DNA of 44,541 nt, taken from contig JBLHOT010000024.1 in NCBI GenBank assembly GCA_047623945.1, positions 1 through 44,541 of the forward strand. Reading direction: 5' to 3'. Source of the stretch: Arcticibacterium sp047623945. GTDB lineage: Bacteria > Bacteroidota > Bacteroidia > Cytophagales > Spirosomataceae. Under the pieces are notes generated by a model. The model did no database searches and was not told the DNA's origin. It saw nothing but the letters and a program-made list of their open reading frames with translations. The number at the start of each line of letters is the position of its first letter. Within the stretch, counting starts at the first letter, position 1. Both the position numbers and the translations under genes were made by a program. Shown piece after piece: positions 25,431 to 33,717 of the stretch.

Positions 25431-26690
25431 ATGAAGCATATTTATGCTGAGGTCATTACCATAGGAGATGAAATTTTATATGGGCAAATTACGGATACCA
25501 ATAGCCAATGGATAAGTGCTGAACTCGACAAGATCGGGATTAAGACTATTCGTAAAACGAGCATTGGCGACCAGAAGAGTGAAATTCTGGCCATTCTAGA
25601 AGAAGCACAAAAGCGGGCCGACATACTGATTTTTACGGGTGGCTTAGGACCCACAAAAGACGACATCACCAAAAAGACTTTAGCGGAGTTTTTTAAGGAC
25701 TCTTTAGAAATCAATGAATTAGCACTGGTCAATGTCACCAAGCTGTTTGAAAGCAGAGGTTTTAAGCTGACGGAGATAAATCGTCAGCAAGCGGCCATTC
25801 CTACCCGTGCTACTTATTTGAATAATGCTGTAGGCACAGCTCCTGGAATGTGGTTTGATGAAAACGGAAAAATCTTTATTTCTATGCCAGGCGTTCCTTT
25901 TGAGATGAAATACCTCATGGAGCATGAAGTTTTGCCAAGGCTGAGAAAGTATTTCAAAACGCCATTTATCATCCATAAAGTAATACGAACCGTTGGGATT
26001 GGTGAATCTTTCTTAGCAGAAATGATAGAAAGCTGGGAAGATGCCCTGCCCGAACATATCAAATTAGCATATCTGCCCAGTATGGGTCAAGTGAGACTGC
26101 GTTTAACCGGAGTAGGAAAAGATAAAGAAAAGCTAGAATCAGAATTGAACTCCGAAGCCGAAAAAGTGTACCCTATCATTGGCAAAGGACTATTTAGTAA
26201 GGATAATGAAGAATTAGAACTCGTTATTGGTAAAATGCTACTGGAAAGAAAAGCTACTTTATCTACAGCGGAAAGCTGTACGGGAGGATATTTAGCACAT
26301 AGCATAACGGCCAATGCCGGAAGCTCCGCCTATTATTTAGGTTCTGTTATTAGTTATTCTAATGATGCTAAGATAGATTTGTTGGGTGTGGAGAAAGAAA
26401 CATTAGCTATTGAGGGAGCTGTTTCAGAACATACCGTCATCCAAATGGCCAAAGGGGCTAGAAAGGCTTTTAAAACCACGTATGCCCTATCGACAAGTGG
26501 AATTGCTGGCCCTGGGGGTGGAACAGATGAAAAACCCGTAGGTACTATTTGGATGGCCTGTGCAGGCCCAAATGGAACGATTACGAAAAAAATATTGAGT
26601 ACAAAGACTCGCATAGTAAACATACAGTACGGCAGTAAAACTGCTTTGAATCTGTTGAGAAAGATGCTAAGCGAAGACCATGTGAAATAA
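25431..26690 (+). CDS. cinA: CinA-like protein (nicotinamide-nucleotide amidase)
   Basis: Cytoplasmic protein of 419 residues with both CinA domains. Residues 1-170 form the MoCF-like domain (EVITIGDEILYGQITDTNS, then TGGLGPTKDDITKKTLAEFF), which in relatives is an ADP-ribose pyrophosphatase-like unit. Residues about 255-415 form the amidase domain (STAESCTGGYLAHSIT, then TSGIAGPGGGTDEKPVGTIW), which deamidates nicotinamide mononucleotide in pyridine nucleotide recycling. The length is typical. It heads a tight run with the E2 gene 14 bp downstream, an order common in Bacteroidota. Confidence 0.93.
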   Translation: MKHIYAEVITIGDEILYGQITDTNSQWISAELDKIGIKTIRKTSIGDQKSEILAILEEAQKRADILIFTGGLGPTKDDITKKTLAEFFKDSLEINELALVNVTKLFESRGFKLTEINRQQAAIPTRATYLNNAVGTAPGMWFDENGKIFISMPGVPFEMKYLMEHEVLPRLRKYFKTPFIIHKVIRTVGIGESFLAEMIESWEDALPEHIKLAYLPSMGQVRLRLTGVGKDKEKLESELNSEAEKVYPIIGKGLFSKDNEELELVIGKMLLERKATLSTAESCTGGYLAHSITANAGSSAYYLGSVISYSNDAKIDLLGVEKETLAIEGAVSEHTVIQMAKGARKAFKTTYALSTSGIAGPGGGTDEKPVGTIWMACAGPNGTITKKILSTKTRIVNIQYGSKTALNLLRKMLSEDHVK

Positions 26691-26704
26691 TAAGAAGAGT
26701 TCTT

Positions 26705-27946
26705 ATGGCTGAAATTAAAATGAATTTGCCCAGCATGGGCGAAAGTATCTTTGAATGCACCGTCCTTAATTGGTTGGTGAAAGAAGGCGACACCGTGTCC
26801 ATTGACGACATGATTTTGGAGGTGGCCACAGATAAGATTGACACCGAGATTGGCTCCACCCATGAAGGCAAAATTGTCAAGTTTTTGGTAAAGCAAGGCG
26901 AAATTGCGGCTATTGGCAAACCTTTCTGCATCATAGACATAGAAGGAGATGGAGAAGGTGAAATGGAAGCTCATGAAATTTCCGAAGAACTAGAAAACCA
27001 GATTGCCGCCAAAGAAACGAATATATCTGACGAAAAAACAAAGCCATCAAGTGATAGGTTCTTCTCTCCATTAGTCCTCAGTATTGCCAAAGAAGAGGGC
27101 ATTAGTCGCTCAGAATTAGAGCAATTAGACGGCACCGGAATGGAAAGTCGCGTTACCAAAGCGGATATTTTAGCCTTCATAAAATCTGGAAAAAAGAAAC
27201 CTTTATTTAAACTTCAAAAAGAAGAGTTTACTGCTGGAGAAGACACCGTCATAGAAATGGATCGACTTAGGATGATGATTGCCGACAGGATGATTAGCTC
27301 TAAGCGAATAGCTGCACACGTGGCCTCCTTCCATGAGACGGATATGACGTCGGTTACCAGTTGGAGAAATAAGTATAAAGATGCCTTTTTTGAAAAATAT
27401 GGTGAAAAAATCACCTTCACACCCATTTTGATACAGGCCGTTGCTAAAGCCATCAAGATGTTCCCGATGATTAACATTCAAGTAGATGTACCGAGAATCA
27501 TAAAAAAAGGAAACATCAATATTGGTATGGCTGTAGCTCTCCCAAATGGTAATTTGATAGTTCCAGTCATTCATAATGCAGATAAATATGATTTACCTGA
27601 GCTTGCCCAAAAAGTGAATGATTTAGCAGGGAGGGCTAGAAATAACAAATTAAGGCCAGATGAACTCATGGGCGGAACTTATACTATCAGTAACATCGGG
27701 ATGTTTGGTAATTTAGCAGGAACACCCATTATCATGCAGCCGCAGGTGGCAATCATGGCTTTTGGAGCCATTGCAAAAAGAGCTGCAGTTATTGAAACAC
27801 CTCAGGGAGATTTGCTCGGCGTCCGTCATAAAATGGTTATTTCTCACTCCTATGACCACCGCGTAGTTGATGGTTCATTGGGTGGCCTTTTTGTGAAACA
27901 AGTCTCTGATAATCTAGAAAATTTCGATATCTCTAGAGCTATTTAA
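26705..27946 (+). CDS. 2-oxo acid dehydrogenase E2 (dihydrolipoyl acyltransferase)
   Basis: Acyltransferase core of a 2-oxo acid dehydrogenase complex, 413 residues. Residues 1-80 form one lipoyl domain with the lipoyl lysine at Lys44 (EVATDKIDTEI). Residues about 112-156 form the subunit-binding domain (FFSPLVLSIAKEEGI). A linker leads to the catalytic domain with His385 in HSYDHRVVDG. The single lipoyl domain and its sequence fit the branched-chain or generic E2 of Bacteroidota better than pyruvate E2. E1 and E3 genes are not in the window. The start codon lies 14 bp after cinA and the stop 5 bp before the MBOAT gene. Confidence 0.92.
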   Translation: MAEIKMNLPSMGESIFECTVLNWLVKEGDTVSIDDMILEVATDKIDTEIGSTHEGKIVKFLVKQGEIAAIGKPFCIIDIEGDGEGEMEAHEISEELENQIAAKETNISDEKTKPSSDRFFSPLVLSIAKEEGISRSELEQLDGTGMESRVTKADILAFIKSGKKKPLFKLQKEEFTAGEDTVIEMDRLRMMIADRMISSKRIAAHVASFHETDMTSVTSWRNKYKDAFFEKYGEKITFTPILIQAVAKAIKMFPMINIQVDVPRIIKKGNINIGMAVALPNGNLIVPVIHNADKYDLPELAQKVNDLAGRARNNKLRPDELMGGTYTISNIGMFGNLAGTPIIMQPQVAIMAFGAIAKRAAVIETPQGDLLGVRHKMVISHSYDHRVVDGSLGGLFVKQVSDNLENFDISRAI

Positions 27947-27951
27947 GAGGC

Positions 27952-29382
27952 ATGGTTTTTAACTCCTTCGCTTTTCTAATTTTCTTCCCGTTAGTCACCC
28001 TGCTCTATTTTGCTTTACCGCATAAATACCGCTGGTGGATTCTCTTAGCGTCGAGTTGCCTTTTCTATGCTTGGTTTAAAGTAGAATATCTACTCATTCT
28101 CGTTTTTACCATCATTGTAGATTATTTCGCTGGGCTTTGGATAGAAAAATCGGAAGGGAAAAAGCGAAAATGGGCTCTCATTATCTCAATCATTGCTAAT
28201 GTGGGTGTTTTGGCTGTTTTCAAATATGCCAACTTTGTTTTAGACTCCGCCAATGCCGTTCTGTTCAGAATGGGTGAAGGAACCTTTGATTTATGGAACA
28301 TTCTGCTTCCAATAGGTTTGAGTTTCCATACTTTCCAGGCCATGAGTTACACCATAGAGGTGTACAGAGGTAGAGTACCAGCAGAGCATAACATTTTCAG
28401 ATATGCCTTATATGTCATGTTTTATCCTCAATTGGTAGCCGGTCCTATTGAAAGACCGCAAAATGTAATTCATCAATTTTATGAGGAGCATAAATTTGAT
28501 TATCAGCGTGTTATAAGTGGTCTCCGATTGATGCTTTGGGGTATGTTTAAGAAAGTGGTCATAGCAGATAGATTGGCGTTTTTTGTGGATCTAGTTTATG
28601 ACAATCCGCATGCCTATAGCGGATTTCCCATCATTGTAGCCACTGTTCTCTTTGGAATTCAAATTTTCTGTGACTTTTCGGGTTACACGGATATCGGCCT
28701 TGGAGCGGCCAGGGTTATGGGCTTTGACCTGATGAAAAACTTTGACAGGCCCTATTTTTCAAAAAGTATTTCGGAGTTCTGGCGTAGGTGGCATATTTCG
28801 CTATCCTCGTGGTTTAAAGACTACGTTTACATCCCACTTGGTGGTAACAGAGTTTCAGAAGCAAGGCGTTATTTCAATCTCTTCTTCGTATTTATGATTA
28901 GTGGTCTTTGGCATGGAGCCAGTTGGAATTTCGTTATCTGGGGTTCTCTTCACGGCATATATTTAGTTATTGGACAATTGACTGGAAAGTTTCAACAAAG
29001 AGTTATAGGCCTTTTAAAACGACCGATGCTTGAAAAAATGGTTCATGCCAGTATTGTTTTCACACTGGTAAGTTTAGCTTGGGTGTTTTTCCGAGCACGA
29101 ACGTTTAGTGACTCAGTATACCTTTTGAAGGGTATGTTAAAACCTGCCAGCCATTCTCTTTCAGAAGTGTTGACACTCATAGGTATGAAAGAGGCTATAG
29201 TTGCGTTTTTGGCGATTGTATTAATGGAACGCGTGCATTGGATGCAGCGAAATATCAACTTTTCGGCTTGGTTTGATAGCAAACCTCAATGGTTCAGATG
29301 GAGCGGTTATTACCTTCTATTAGCTTCACTCCTCTTTTTTGCCGTTTATTCAAACACTCAATTCATCTATTTTCAGTTTTAA
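27952..29382 (+). CDS. MBOAT-family O-acyltransferase (AlgI/DltB-like)
   Basis: Polytopic membrane protein of 476 residues with about ten or more hydrophobic segments. It carries the MBOAT marks: FYPQLVAGPIERPQ near 158-170, FCDFSGYTDIGLGAARVMG near 239-257, FWRRWHISLSSWFKDYVYIP with His281, and the invariant His321 in SGLWHGASWNFVIWG. These enzymes carry acyl groups across the membrane to polysaccharides or other acceptors outside. The next gene starts right after its stop and encodes an SGNH-like membrane-anchored protein, the usual type of second component. The acceptor is unknown. Confidence 0.94.
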   Translation: MVFNSFAFLIFFPLVTLLYFALPHKYRWWILLASSCLFYAWFKVEYLLILVFTIIVDYFAGLWIEKSEGKKRKWALIISIIANVGVLAVFKYANFVLDSANAVLFRMGEGTFDLWNILLPIGLSFHTFQAMSYTIEVYRGRVPAEHNIFRYALYVMFYPQLVAGPIERPQNVIHQFYEEHKFDYQRVISGLRLMLWGMFKKVVIADRLAFFVDLVYDNPHAYSGFPIIVATVLFGIQIFCDFSGYTDIGLGAARVMGFDLMKNFDRPYFSKSISEFWRRWHISLSSWFKDYVYIPLGGNRVSEARRYFNLFFVFMISGLWHGASWNFVIWGSLHGIYLVIGQLTGKFQQRVIGLLKRPMLEKMVHASIVFTLVSLAWVFFRARTFSDSVYLLKGMLKPASHSLSEVLTLIGMKEAIVAFLAIVLMERVHWMQRNINFSAWFDSKPQWFRWSGYYLLLASLLFFAVYSNTQFIYFQF

Positions 29383-30390
29383 ATGGATCAAAAAAAACAA
29401 TTTCTTAAACTTCTAAAAAGGCTGGTATTATTTACTAGTCCTGTCATCCTATTAGTCCTCTCCTACTTCGTATTTGACCCATTTCATGTTTTAAAAGCGT
29501 ACGATTCCTATCCTGACAATTACTTAGAAAGTTATAACAGAAACAGAATTGGCACCCAAATTTTCTTAAACAATAACAGAGAACAGAAGTATAAATCATT
29601 CATTTTCGGAAGCTCCAAAAGCAGTGTTTTCTATACTAAAGATTGGTCGCATTATATTAACGATAAAACACCTTTTCACTTTGATGCTTCTAATGAAGTT
29701 ATTTCAGGTATTTATGGAAAAATAAAATTCATAGATAAACAAGGCAACGACATCAAAAATGCATTGCTCGTCTTTGATGGTGAAACATTTAATTATGTTG
29801 TGGATACTGCAAATTCCATCATACATATTCAGGATTATGAATGGAGTGGTAAAAATGAATTTATGTATCAGTTGATTTTTTTCAAGGCTTTTTTCAAAGA
29901 AATGTATTTCCTAAAGTATTTCGATAAGCTTATTTTTAAAAAATACAGAGCTTATATGTATGGAGCATTTGAAAATAAACACATGCTTTATAAACCTATA
30001 AATAATGACTTTATTTTCAAAGGGTATATTGACCAATTAAGTAAAGATTCTACGGCGTATTACGCCAGAGACTTATTTTATTCCAGAAGCAAAACAGAAC
30101 AAATTCAAGAACCCGCTATAAAGCCTTATCAGGTCAATTATCTAAAAGAAATCAAAGACATTTTTGATAAACATAAAACCAATTATAAAATAGTTTTTGG
30201 CCCAAATTATGACCAAAAAAAGGTTAACTCAGTAGACTTGGAGATAGTCAAAGACATTTTTGGCAATCAAAATGTTTCAGATTTTACGGGTCAAAATGAA
30301 TTTACCAACCCTCTTTCCAATTATTATGAGATCTATCATTATAAACCTGTAGTGGCTAAGGAAATAATGAATCAGATTTATTCGAAATAA
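29383..30390 (+). CDS. membrane-anchored SGNH-like partner of the MBOAT protein
   Basis: Protein of 335 residues with one N-terminal transmembrane helix (about 11-30), then an extracytoplasmic domain. FIFGSSKSSVF near residues 74-84 sits where an SGNH hydrolase or AlgJ-like protein has its GDS/GSS block, and EIYHYKPVVAKEIM near the end could supply the His. The whole is divergent and could not be put in a named family with certainty. Its ATG follows the MBOAT stop with no gap, so the pair should be made together. A role as the periplasmic acyl-transfer partner is inferred from position and the GSS motif. Confidence 0.65.
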   Translation: MDQKKQFLKLLKRLVLFTSPVILLVLSYFVFDPFHVLKAYDSYPDNYLESYNRNRIGTQIFLNNNREQKYKSFIFGSSKSSVFYTKDWSHYINDKTPFHFDASNEVISGIYGKIKFIDKQGNDIKNALLVFDGETFNYVVDTANSIIHIQDYEWSGKNEFMYQLIFFKAFFKEMYFLKYFDKLIFKKYRAYMYGAFENKHMLYKPINNDFIFKGYIDQLSKDSTAYYARDLFYSRSKTEQIQEPAIKPYQVNYLKEIKDIFDKHKTNYKIVFGPNYDQKKVNSVDLEIVKDIFGNQNVSDFTGQNEFTNPLSNYYEIYHYKPVVAKEIMNQIYSK

Positions 30391-30409
30391 ATGACATCCG
30401 TCAGGCCTG

Positions 30410-30454
30410 TGTAACAAGTATCACTTTCTTAAGATTAAATTTAATTTAATTTTA
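30410..30454 (+). promoter_or_regulatory. Crp/Fnr-type site and -7 element of the TsdA-like operon
   Basis: TGTAAC-AAGT-ATCACT (30410-30425) has one good half site and one weaker one. A -7-like element, TAATTTTA (30447-30454), ends 36.5 bp from the centre of the site, the same distance as in the two clearer copies at 33646-33692 and 36142-36187. The last base of the -7 differs from TAnnTTTG. Transcription would start near 30459. Confidence 0.55.
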
Positions 30455-30476
30455 TGCTTTGTTAAATACTGCTTGT

Positions 30477-31511
30477 TTGAAAAATAAAGAAAGTCTAGTT
30501 AAAGAAGCACAAATAGTACTTAATGTGCTGAAATTTTTATTGGTAACTTTAGTTTGTTTAGTACCTATAGCGGCACTATATCTGGGATTATCAATGAACT
30601 GGCCAGAAGCCAAGGAGAAGTCAGATGAAACTACTGTAGGTTATACGGCCGTTAAGAAATTGGCTGCTTCTCCTTCAGAATGGAGAATGCATAATGATGA
30701 ACTTTTGAAATATGGAGAAGAGCTCATAAGAAACACTTCATACTACATTGGCTTTAATGGCACAAAAATGAAGTCTACCAATGGGCTAAATTGTCAGAAT
30801 TGTCATTTAGACGGTGGTCAGAAACCTTGGGGGAATAATTATCTTTCGGTTGCTGCAAAATATCCCCAAATTAGAAAACGATCGGGCAAAGTAACTGATA
30901 TCAATGGTAGAATAAATGGATGTCTTCAGCGAAGTCTTAATGGCTTGCCAATGGATTCTACTGTATTAGAAATGAAAGCAATGGCCGCTTATATTGCTTG
31001 GCTCGGTCAAGACGTGCCTAAAGGAAAAAGAGCTGAAGGCTCTAAAATATATCCAATAGAGTTTCTAGATAGAGCTGCAGACCCCATTGCAGGCCAAGCC
31101 TTTTACGAAAGTAAATGTATTAGCTGCCATCAAATAGATGGGCAAGGTGTGTTATCCGAAAACGAAAGAAGTTTCACTTATCCTCCACTTTGGGGTCCCT
31201 TATCTTATAATGATGGTGCAGGACTTTTTAGGCTTTCTAAGTTTGCGGGTTATGCTAAAATGAATATGCCTTTTGGTGTTTCGCATAATAACCCAGAATT
31301 GACAGATGAAGAGTCATGGGATTTAGCTGCGTATGTAAATTCAATGCCAAGACCTGAAAAAGATAAAACAAACGATTGGCCAAATTTGGCAGATAAGCCA
31401 ATAGACCATCCATTCGGGCCTTTTTCGGATCCATTCCCAGAAAGCCAGCATAAATATGGCCCTTTTAAACCTATTAAAAACTGGTACGACAAACAAAACA
31501 CAAAACAATGA
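30477..31511 (+). CDS. TsdA-like dihaem cytochrome c (thiosulfate dehydrogenase family)
   Basis: Protein of 344 residues from a TTG start, with one N-terminal membrane helix (about 17-38) and two haem c motifs, CQNCH at 106-110 and CISCH at 214-218. The block INGCLQRSLNG puts Cys149 where TsdA enzymes have the cysteine that ligates the active-site haem; KYPQIRKR and EMKAMAAYIAWL are further TsdA-like blocks. TsdA joins two thiosulfates to tetrathionate in the periplasm. A TTG at 30459 is also in frame, but it would coincide with the predicted transcript start, so 30477 is preferred. The stop overlaps the DsrE start by 4 bp. Confidence 0.8.
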   Translation: MKNKESLVKEAQIVLNVLKFLLVTLVCLVPIAALYLGLSMNWPEAKEKSDETTVGYTAVKKLAASPSEWRMHNDELLKYGEELIRNTSYYIGFNGTKMKSTNGLNCQNCHLDGGQKPWGNNYLSVAAKYPQIRKRSGKVTDINGRINGCLQRSLNGLPMDSTVLEMKAMAAYIAWLGQDVPKGKRAEGSKIYPIEFLDRAADPIAGQAFYESKCISCHQIDGQGVLSENERSFTYPPLWGPLSYNDGAGLFRLSKFAGYAKMNMPFGVSHNNPELTDEESWDLAAYVNSMPRPEKDKTNDWPNLADKPIDHPFGPFSDPFPESQHKYGPFKPIKNWYDKQNTKQ

Positions 31512-31915
31512 AAAAAATAATTACCCTAGGCTTAATTATATTTTATACAATCAATATTCAAGCTCAAGATAAACACAAAATAGTTTTTCAATTAGCTACG
31601 GCTGACGAGAACGAGCAGGGTTCGCTTACCAGACAAATAAGTAATGTGCTCGACTATTGGCCTGATGCGGAAATTGAAGTAGTAGTTCATAGTGCGGCTA
31701 TTGAATTCATGATGAATGAGAAGAGTGTAGATAAAGAGGCAATAATTAAAACAATGGAGCGTGGTGTCACTTTCGCGGTATGTAAAAATACAATGAAACG
31801 AAAGAATTTAACCGAATTAGATATTATTCAAGGAGCCATTTTTGTACCAGTGGGAATCGCAGAAATTGTACTTAAACAAGAAGCAGGATACGCATATATT
31901 AAAGCAGGATACTAA
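31508..31915 (+). CDS. periplasmic DsrE-family protein
   Basis: Protein of 135 residues with a signal peptide ending in NIQAQ, followed by a DsrE/F-like domain: KIVFQLATADENEQ, EIEVVVHSAAIEFMM, and the conserved cysteine Cys92 in FAVCKNTMKRKNL. DsrE-type proteins carry sulfur as a persulfide on such a cysteine. Most are cytoplasmic; this one is exported, next to a periplasmic cytochrome and a Tat-exported SoxB-like protein. It may be the sulfur carrier of this pathway. It overlaps the cytochrome gene by 4 bp. Confidence 0.85.
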   Translation: MKKIITLGLIIFYTINIQAQDKHKIVFQLATADENEQGSLTRQISNVLDYWPDAEIEVVVHSAAIEFMMNEKSVDKEAIIKTMERGVTFAVCKNTMKRKNLTELDIIQGAIFVPVGIAEIVLKQEAGYAYIKAGY

Positions 31916-31936
31916 CAAACAAAAACTAGTGAAAAC

Positions 31937-33613
31937 ATGAGTGACAAGAGCAGAAGAAATTTTTTAAAGAAGAGTGTTTTAACAGGAATTGCCGGAACCT
32001 TGCCAATTGCAGGATTAAATGCAGCTCAAAATTCCACAACAACTGTGGAGCAAGAGAAAAAAACAAGTGGTACTATAACACTTTTACAAACCACAGATGT
32101 TCATTGTCAGATTCATTCTCACGATGAATTGTTTTGGGAAAATAATGAGCTGGTTTTTAGAAAAACAGGTGGATATGCCCATATGGCAACCCTTATTAAT
32201 GAAATCAGAAAAGAAAACCCAAATACGATTACAATTGATACTGGCGACATGTTTCAAGGAAGTGAGCTATCTGACAAAACACAAGGTGATGCTCTGGTCC
32301 CAATACTAAATGCAATTGATTACGATATTTATACTCCAGGAAACTGGGAGGTAATCTATTACAAAAAGAAGATGCAGAAGCTACTTGGTGGGCTGAATGC
32401 TCCGAAGGTTTGTGCAAATATGTTTCATGATAAAGGCGATGGGACTCCAGGTGAGTCAATTTTTCAACCATATCAAACGTTTACTAAACTTGGAGTAAAA
32501 ATTGGATTTTTAGGATATACTGACCATTTGGTGCCTCGTAGACAACCACCTGCATTAAGTAAAGGAATTGTATATACGGAACCTGTAGAAAACATAGAGC
32601 ATTATGTGGACGTGCTTCGCAATCAAGAACAATGTGACTTTGTGATTATCCTTTCTCACTTGGGTCTTTCTCAGCAGATTGCATTGGCAAATAACCCTAA
32701 ATGCGAAGGCATAGATTATATTTTCGGCGGAGATACGCATGAGCGTATTAGAAAGCCAATTCAATGCAAATATGCTAAAGTAGTAGAACCTGGAGCATTT
32801 AGCTCTTTTGTTGGAAGACTTGACCTTAAAGTGAAAGACGGAAAAATTACAAGTGAAAAATACGAATTGATTGAAGTAAAACCTGATAAATATCCTGCCG
32901 ACAAGACAATTGCTACAATAATTAAGCAATATGAAAAACCATATTTAGAAAGCATAAATACTGTTTTGGGATACTCTACACTACCCTTATATAGAAATTT
33001 CGTAATAGAAAATACCATGGACACCTTGGTTATTGACGCCATGAAATGGAAAACTGGGGTTGATATTGCTCTTTCAAATGGTTTCAGATTTTGTCCTCCA
33101 AGAACCCAAAATGCAGATGGCTTGGTACCCATTACCCAAGGCTACCTCTTTGATATGCTGCCAGTTAATGCTCCAGTTCGAGTTGGAAAAATTAAGGGTG
33201 AAATGCTTTTTCCATGGCTCGAAAGAGAATTAGAAAATGTTTTTGCAAAAGAAGCTTCTAGAAGATTTGGTGGCTGGGTTGTAAAATTCAGAGGTATGGA
33301 ATTGGAGTTTTACGCCTTCAAACCACTCGGAGAGAAAGTAGCTAAGGTAACCATAGCCGGTCAGCCTATTGACCCAGAAAAATATTATTCGGTATGTGCA
33401 TGTGAGCGAGAAGGAGATCCAGACGATGCTTTGTGTAGAATGAGAAATGTAAAGGAAACCTCTTCTATGACATACACTCTACATGATGCAGTATCAGACT
33501 ATTTAGCTGTTCATAGTCCAGTAACCCCTACCCCAAAAGGTTCATTGAAAATTTTGGATGGTGACCCTAAGTTATTATCACAAGTTTGGGGAGTCGATTA
33601 CCAATTTAGCTAA
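31937..33613 (+). CDS. SoxB-like metallophosphoesterase/5'-nucleotidase-family protein
   Basis: Protein of 558 residues with a Tat signal (KSRRNFLKKSVL). Residues about 46-300 form a calcineurin-like dimetal domain: Asp54 and His56 in TTDVHCQIH, Asp101 and Asp104 in IDTGDMFQGSE, Asn136 in TPGNWEV, then LSHLGLS and GGDTHER. Residues about 340-540 form the 5'-nucleotidase C-terminal domain. SoxB, a member of this family, hydrolyses the sulfate group from thiosulfate bound to SoxY. TPGNWE and the neighbours favour SoxB over a nucleotidase, but the Trp of SoxB's DTWQGS block is replaced here. No SoxYZ gene is present. Confidence 0.78.
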   Translation: MSDKSRRNFLKKSVLTGIAGTLPIAGLNAAQNSTTTVEQEKKTSGTITLLQTTDVHCQIHSHDELFWENNELVFRKTGGYAHMATLINEIRKENPNTITIDTGDMFQGSELSDKTQGDALVPILNAIDYDIYTPGNWEVIYYKKKMQKLLGGLNAPKVCANMFHDKGDGTPGESIFQPYQTFTKLGVKIGFLGYTDHLVPRRQPPALSKGIVYTEPVENIEHYVDVLRNQEQCDFVIILSHLGLSQQIALANNPKCEGIDYIFGGDTHERIRKPIQCKYAKVVEPGAFSSFVGRLDLKVKDGKITSEKYELIEVKPDKYPADKTIATIIKQYEKPYLESINTVLGYSTLPLYRNFVIENTMDTLVIDAMKWKTGVDIALSNGFRFCPPRTQNADGLVPITQGYLFDMLPVNAPVRVGKIKGEMLFPWLERELENVFAKEASRRFGGWVVKFRGMELEFYAFKPLGEKVAKVTIAGQPIDPEKYYSVCACEREGDPDDALCRMRNVKETSSMTYTLHDAVSDYLAVHSPVTPTPKGSLKILDGDPKLLSQVWGVDYQFS

Positions 33614-33645
33614 AGTTTACTTAAACCTAAATAAACCAACAATTG

Positions 33646-33692
33646 AGTGTAACGTTTGTTACACTTTTTTGTTTTTAGGGGCTTTAGCTTTG
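33646..33692 (+). promoter_or_regulatory. Crp/Fnr-type palindrome and -7 element of the porin/YeeE operon
   Basis: AGTGTAAC-GTTT-GTTACACT (33646-33665) is a perfect palindrome with 8-bp arms. TAGCTTTG (33685-33692) is a full TAnnTTTG -7 element, and its end is 36.5 bp from the palindrome centre. Transcription would start near 33697, placing the site at about -41.5, the class II activator position. No -33 element of its own is well placed, as expected for an activated promoter. Confidence 0.75.
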
Positions 33693-33717
33693 TAAATACC
33701 CAATTAAAAATCGCCTT

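Noticed and set aside
26354..26974. Open frame of 206 codons on the minus strand
   Set aside because: It is antisense to the end of cinA and the start of the E2 gene, both of which are clear by motif; its protein is unrecognised.
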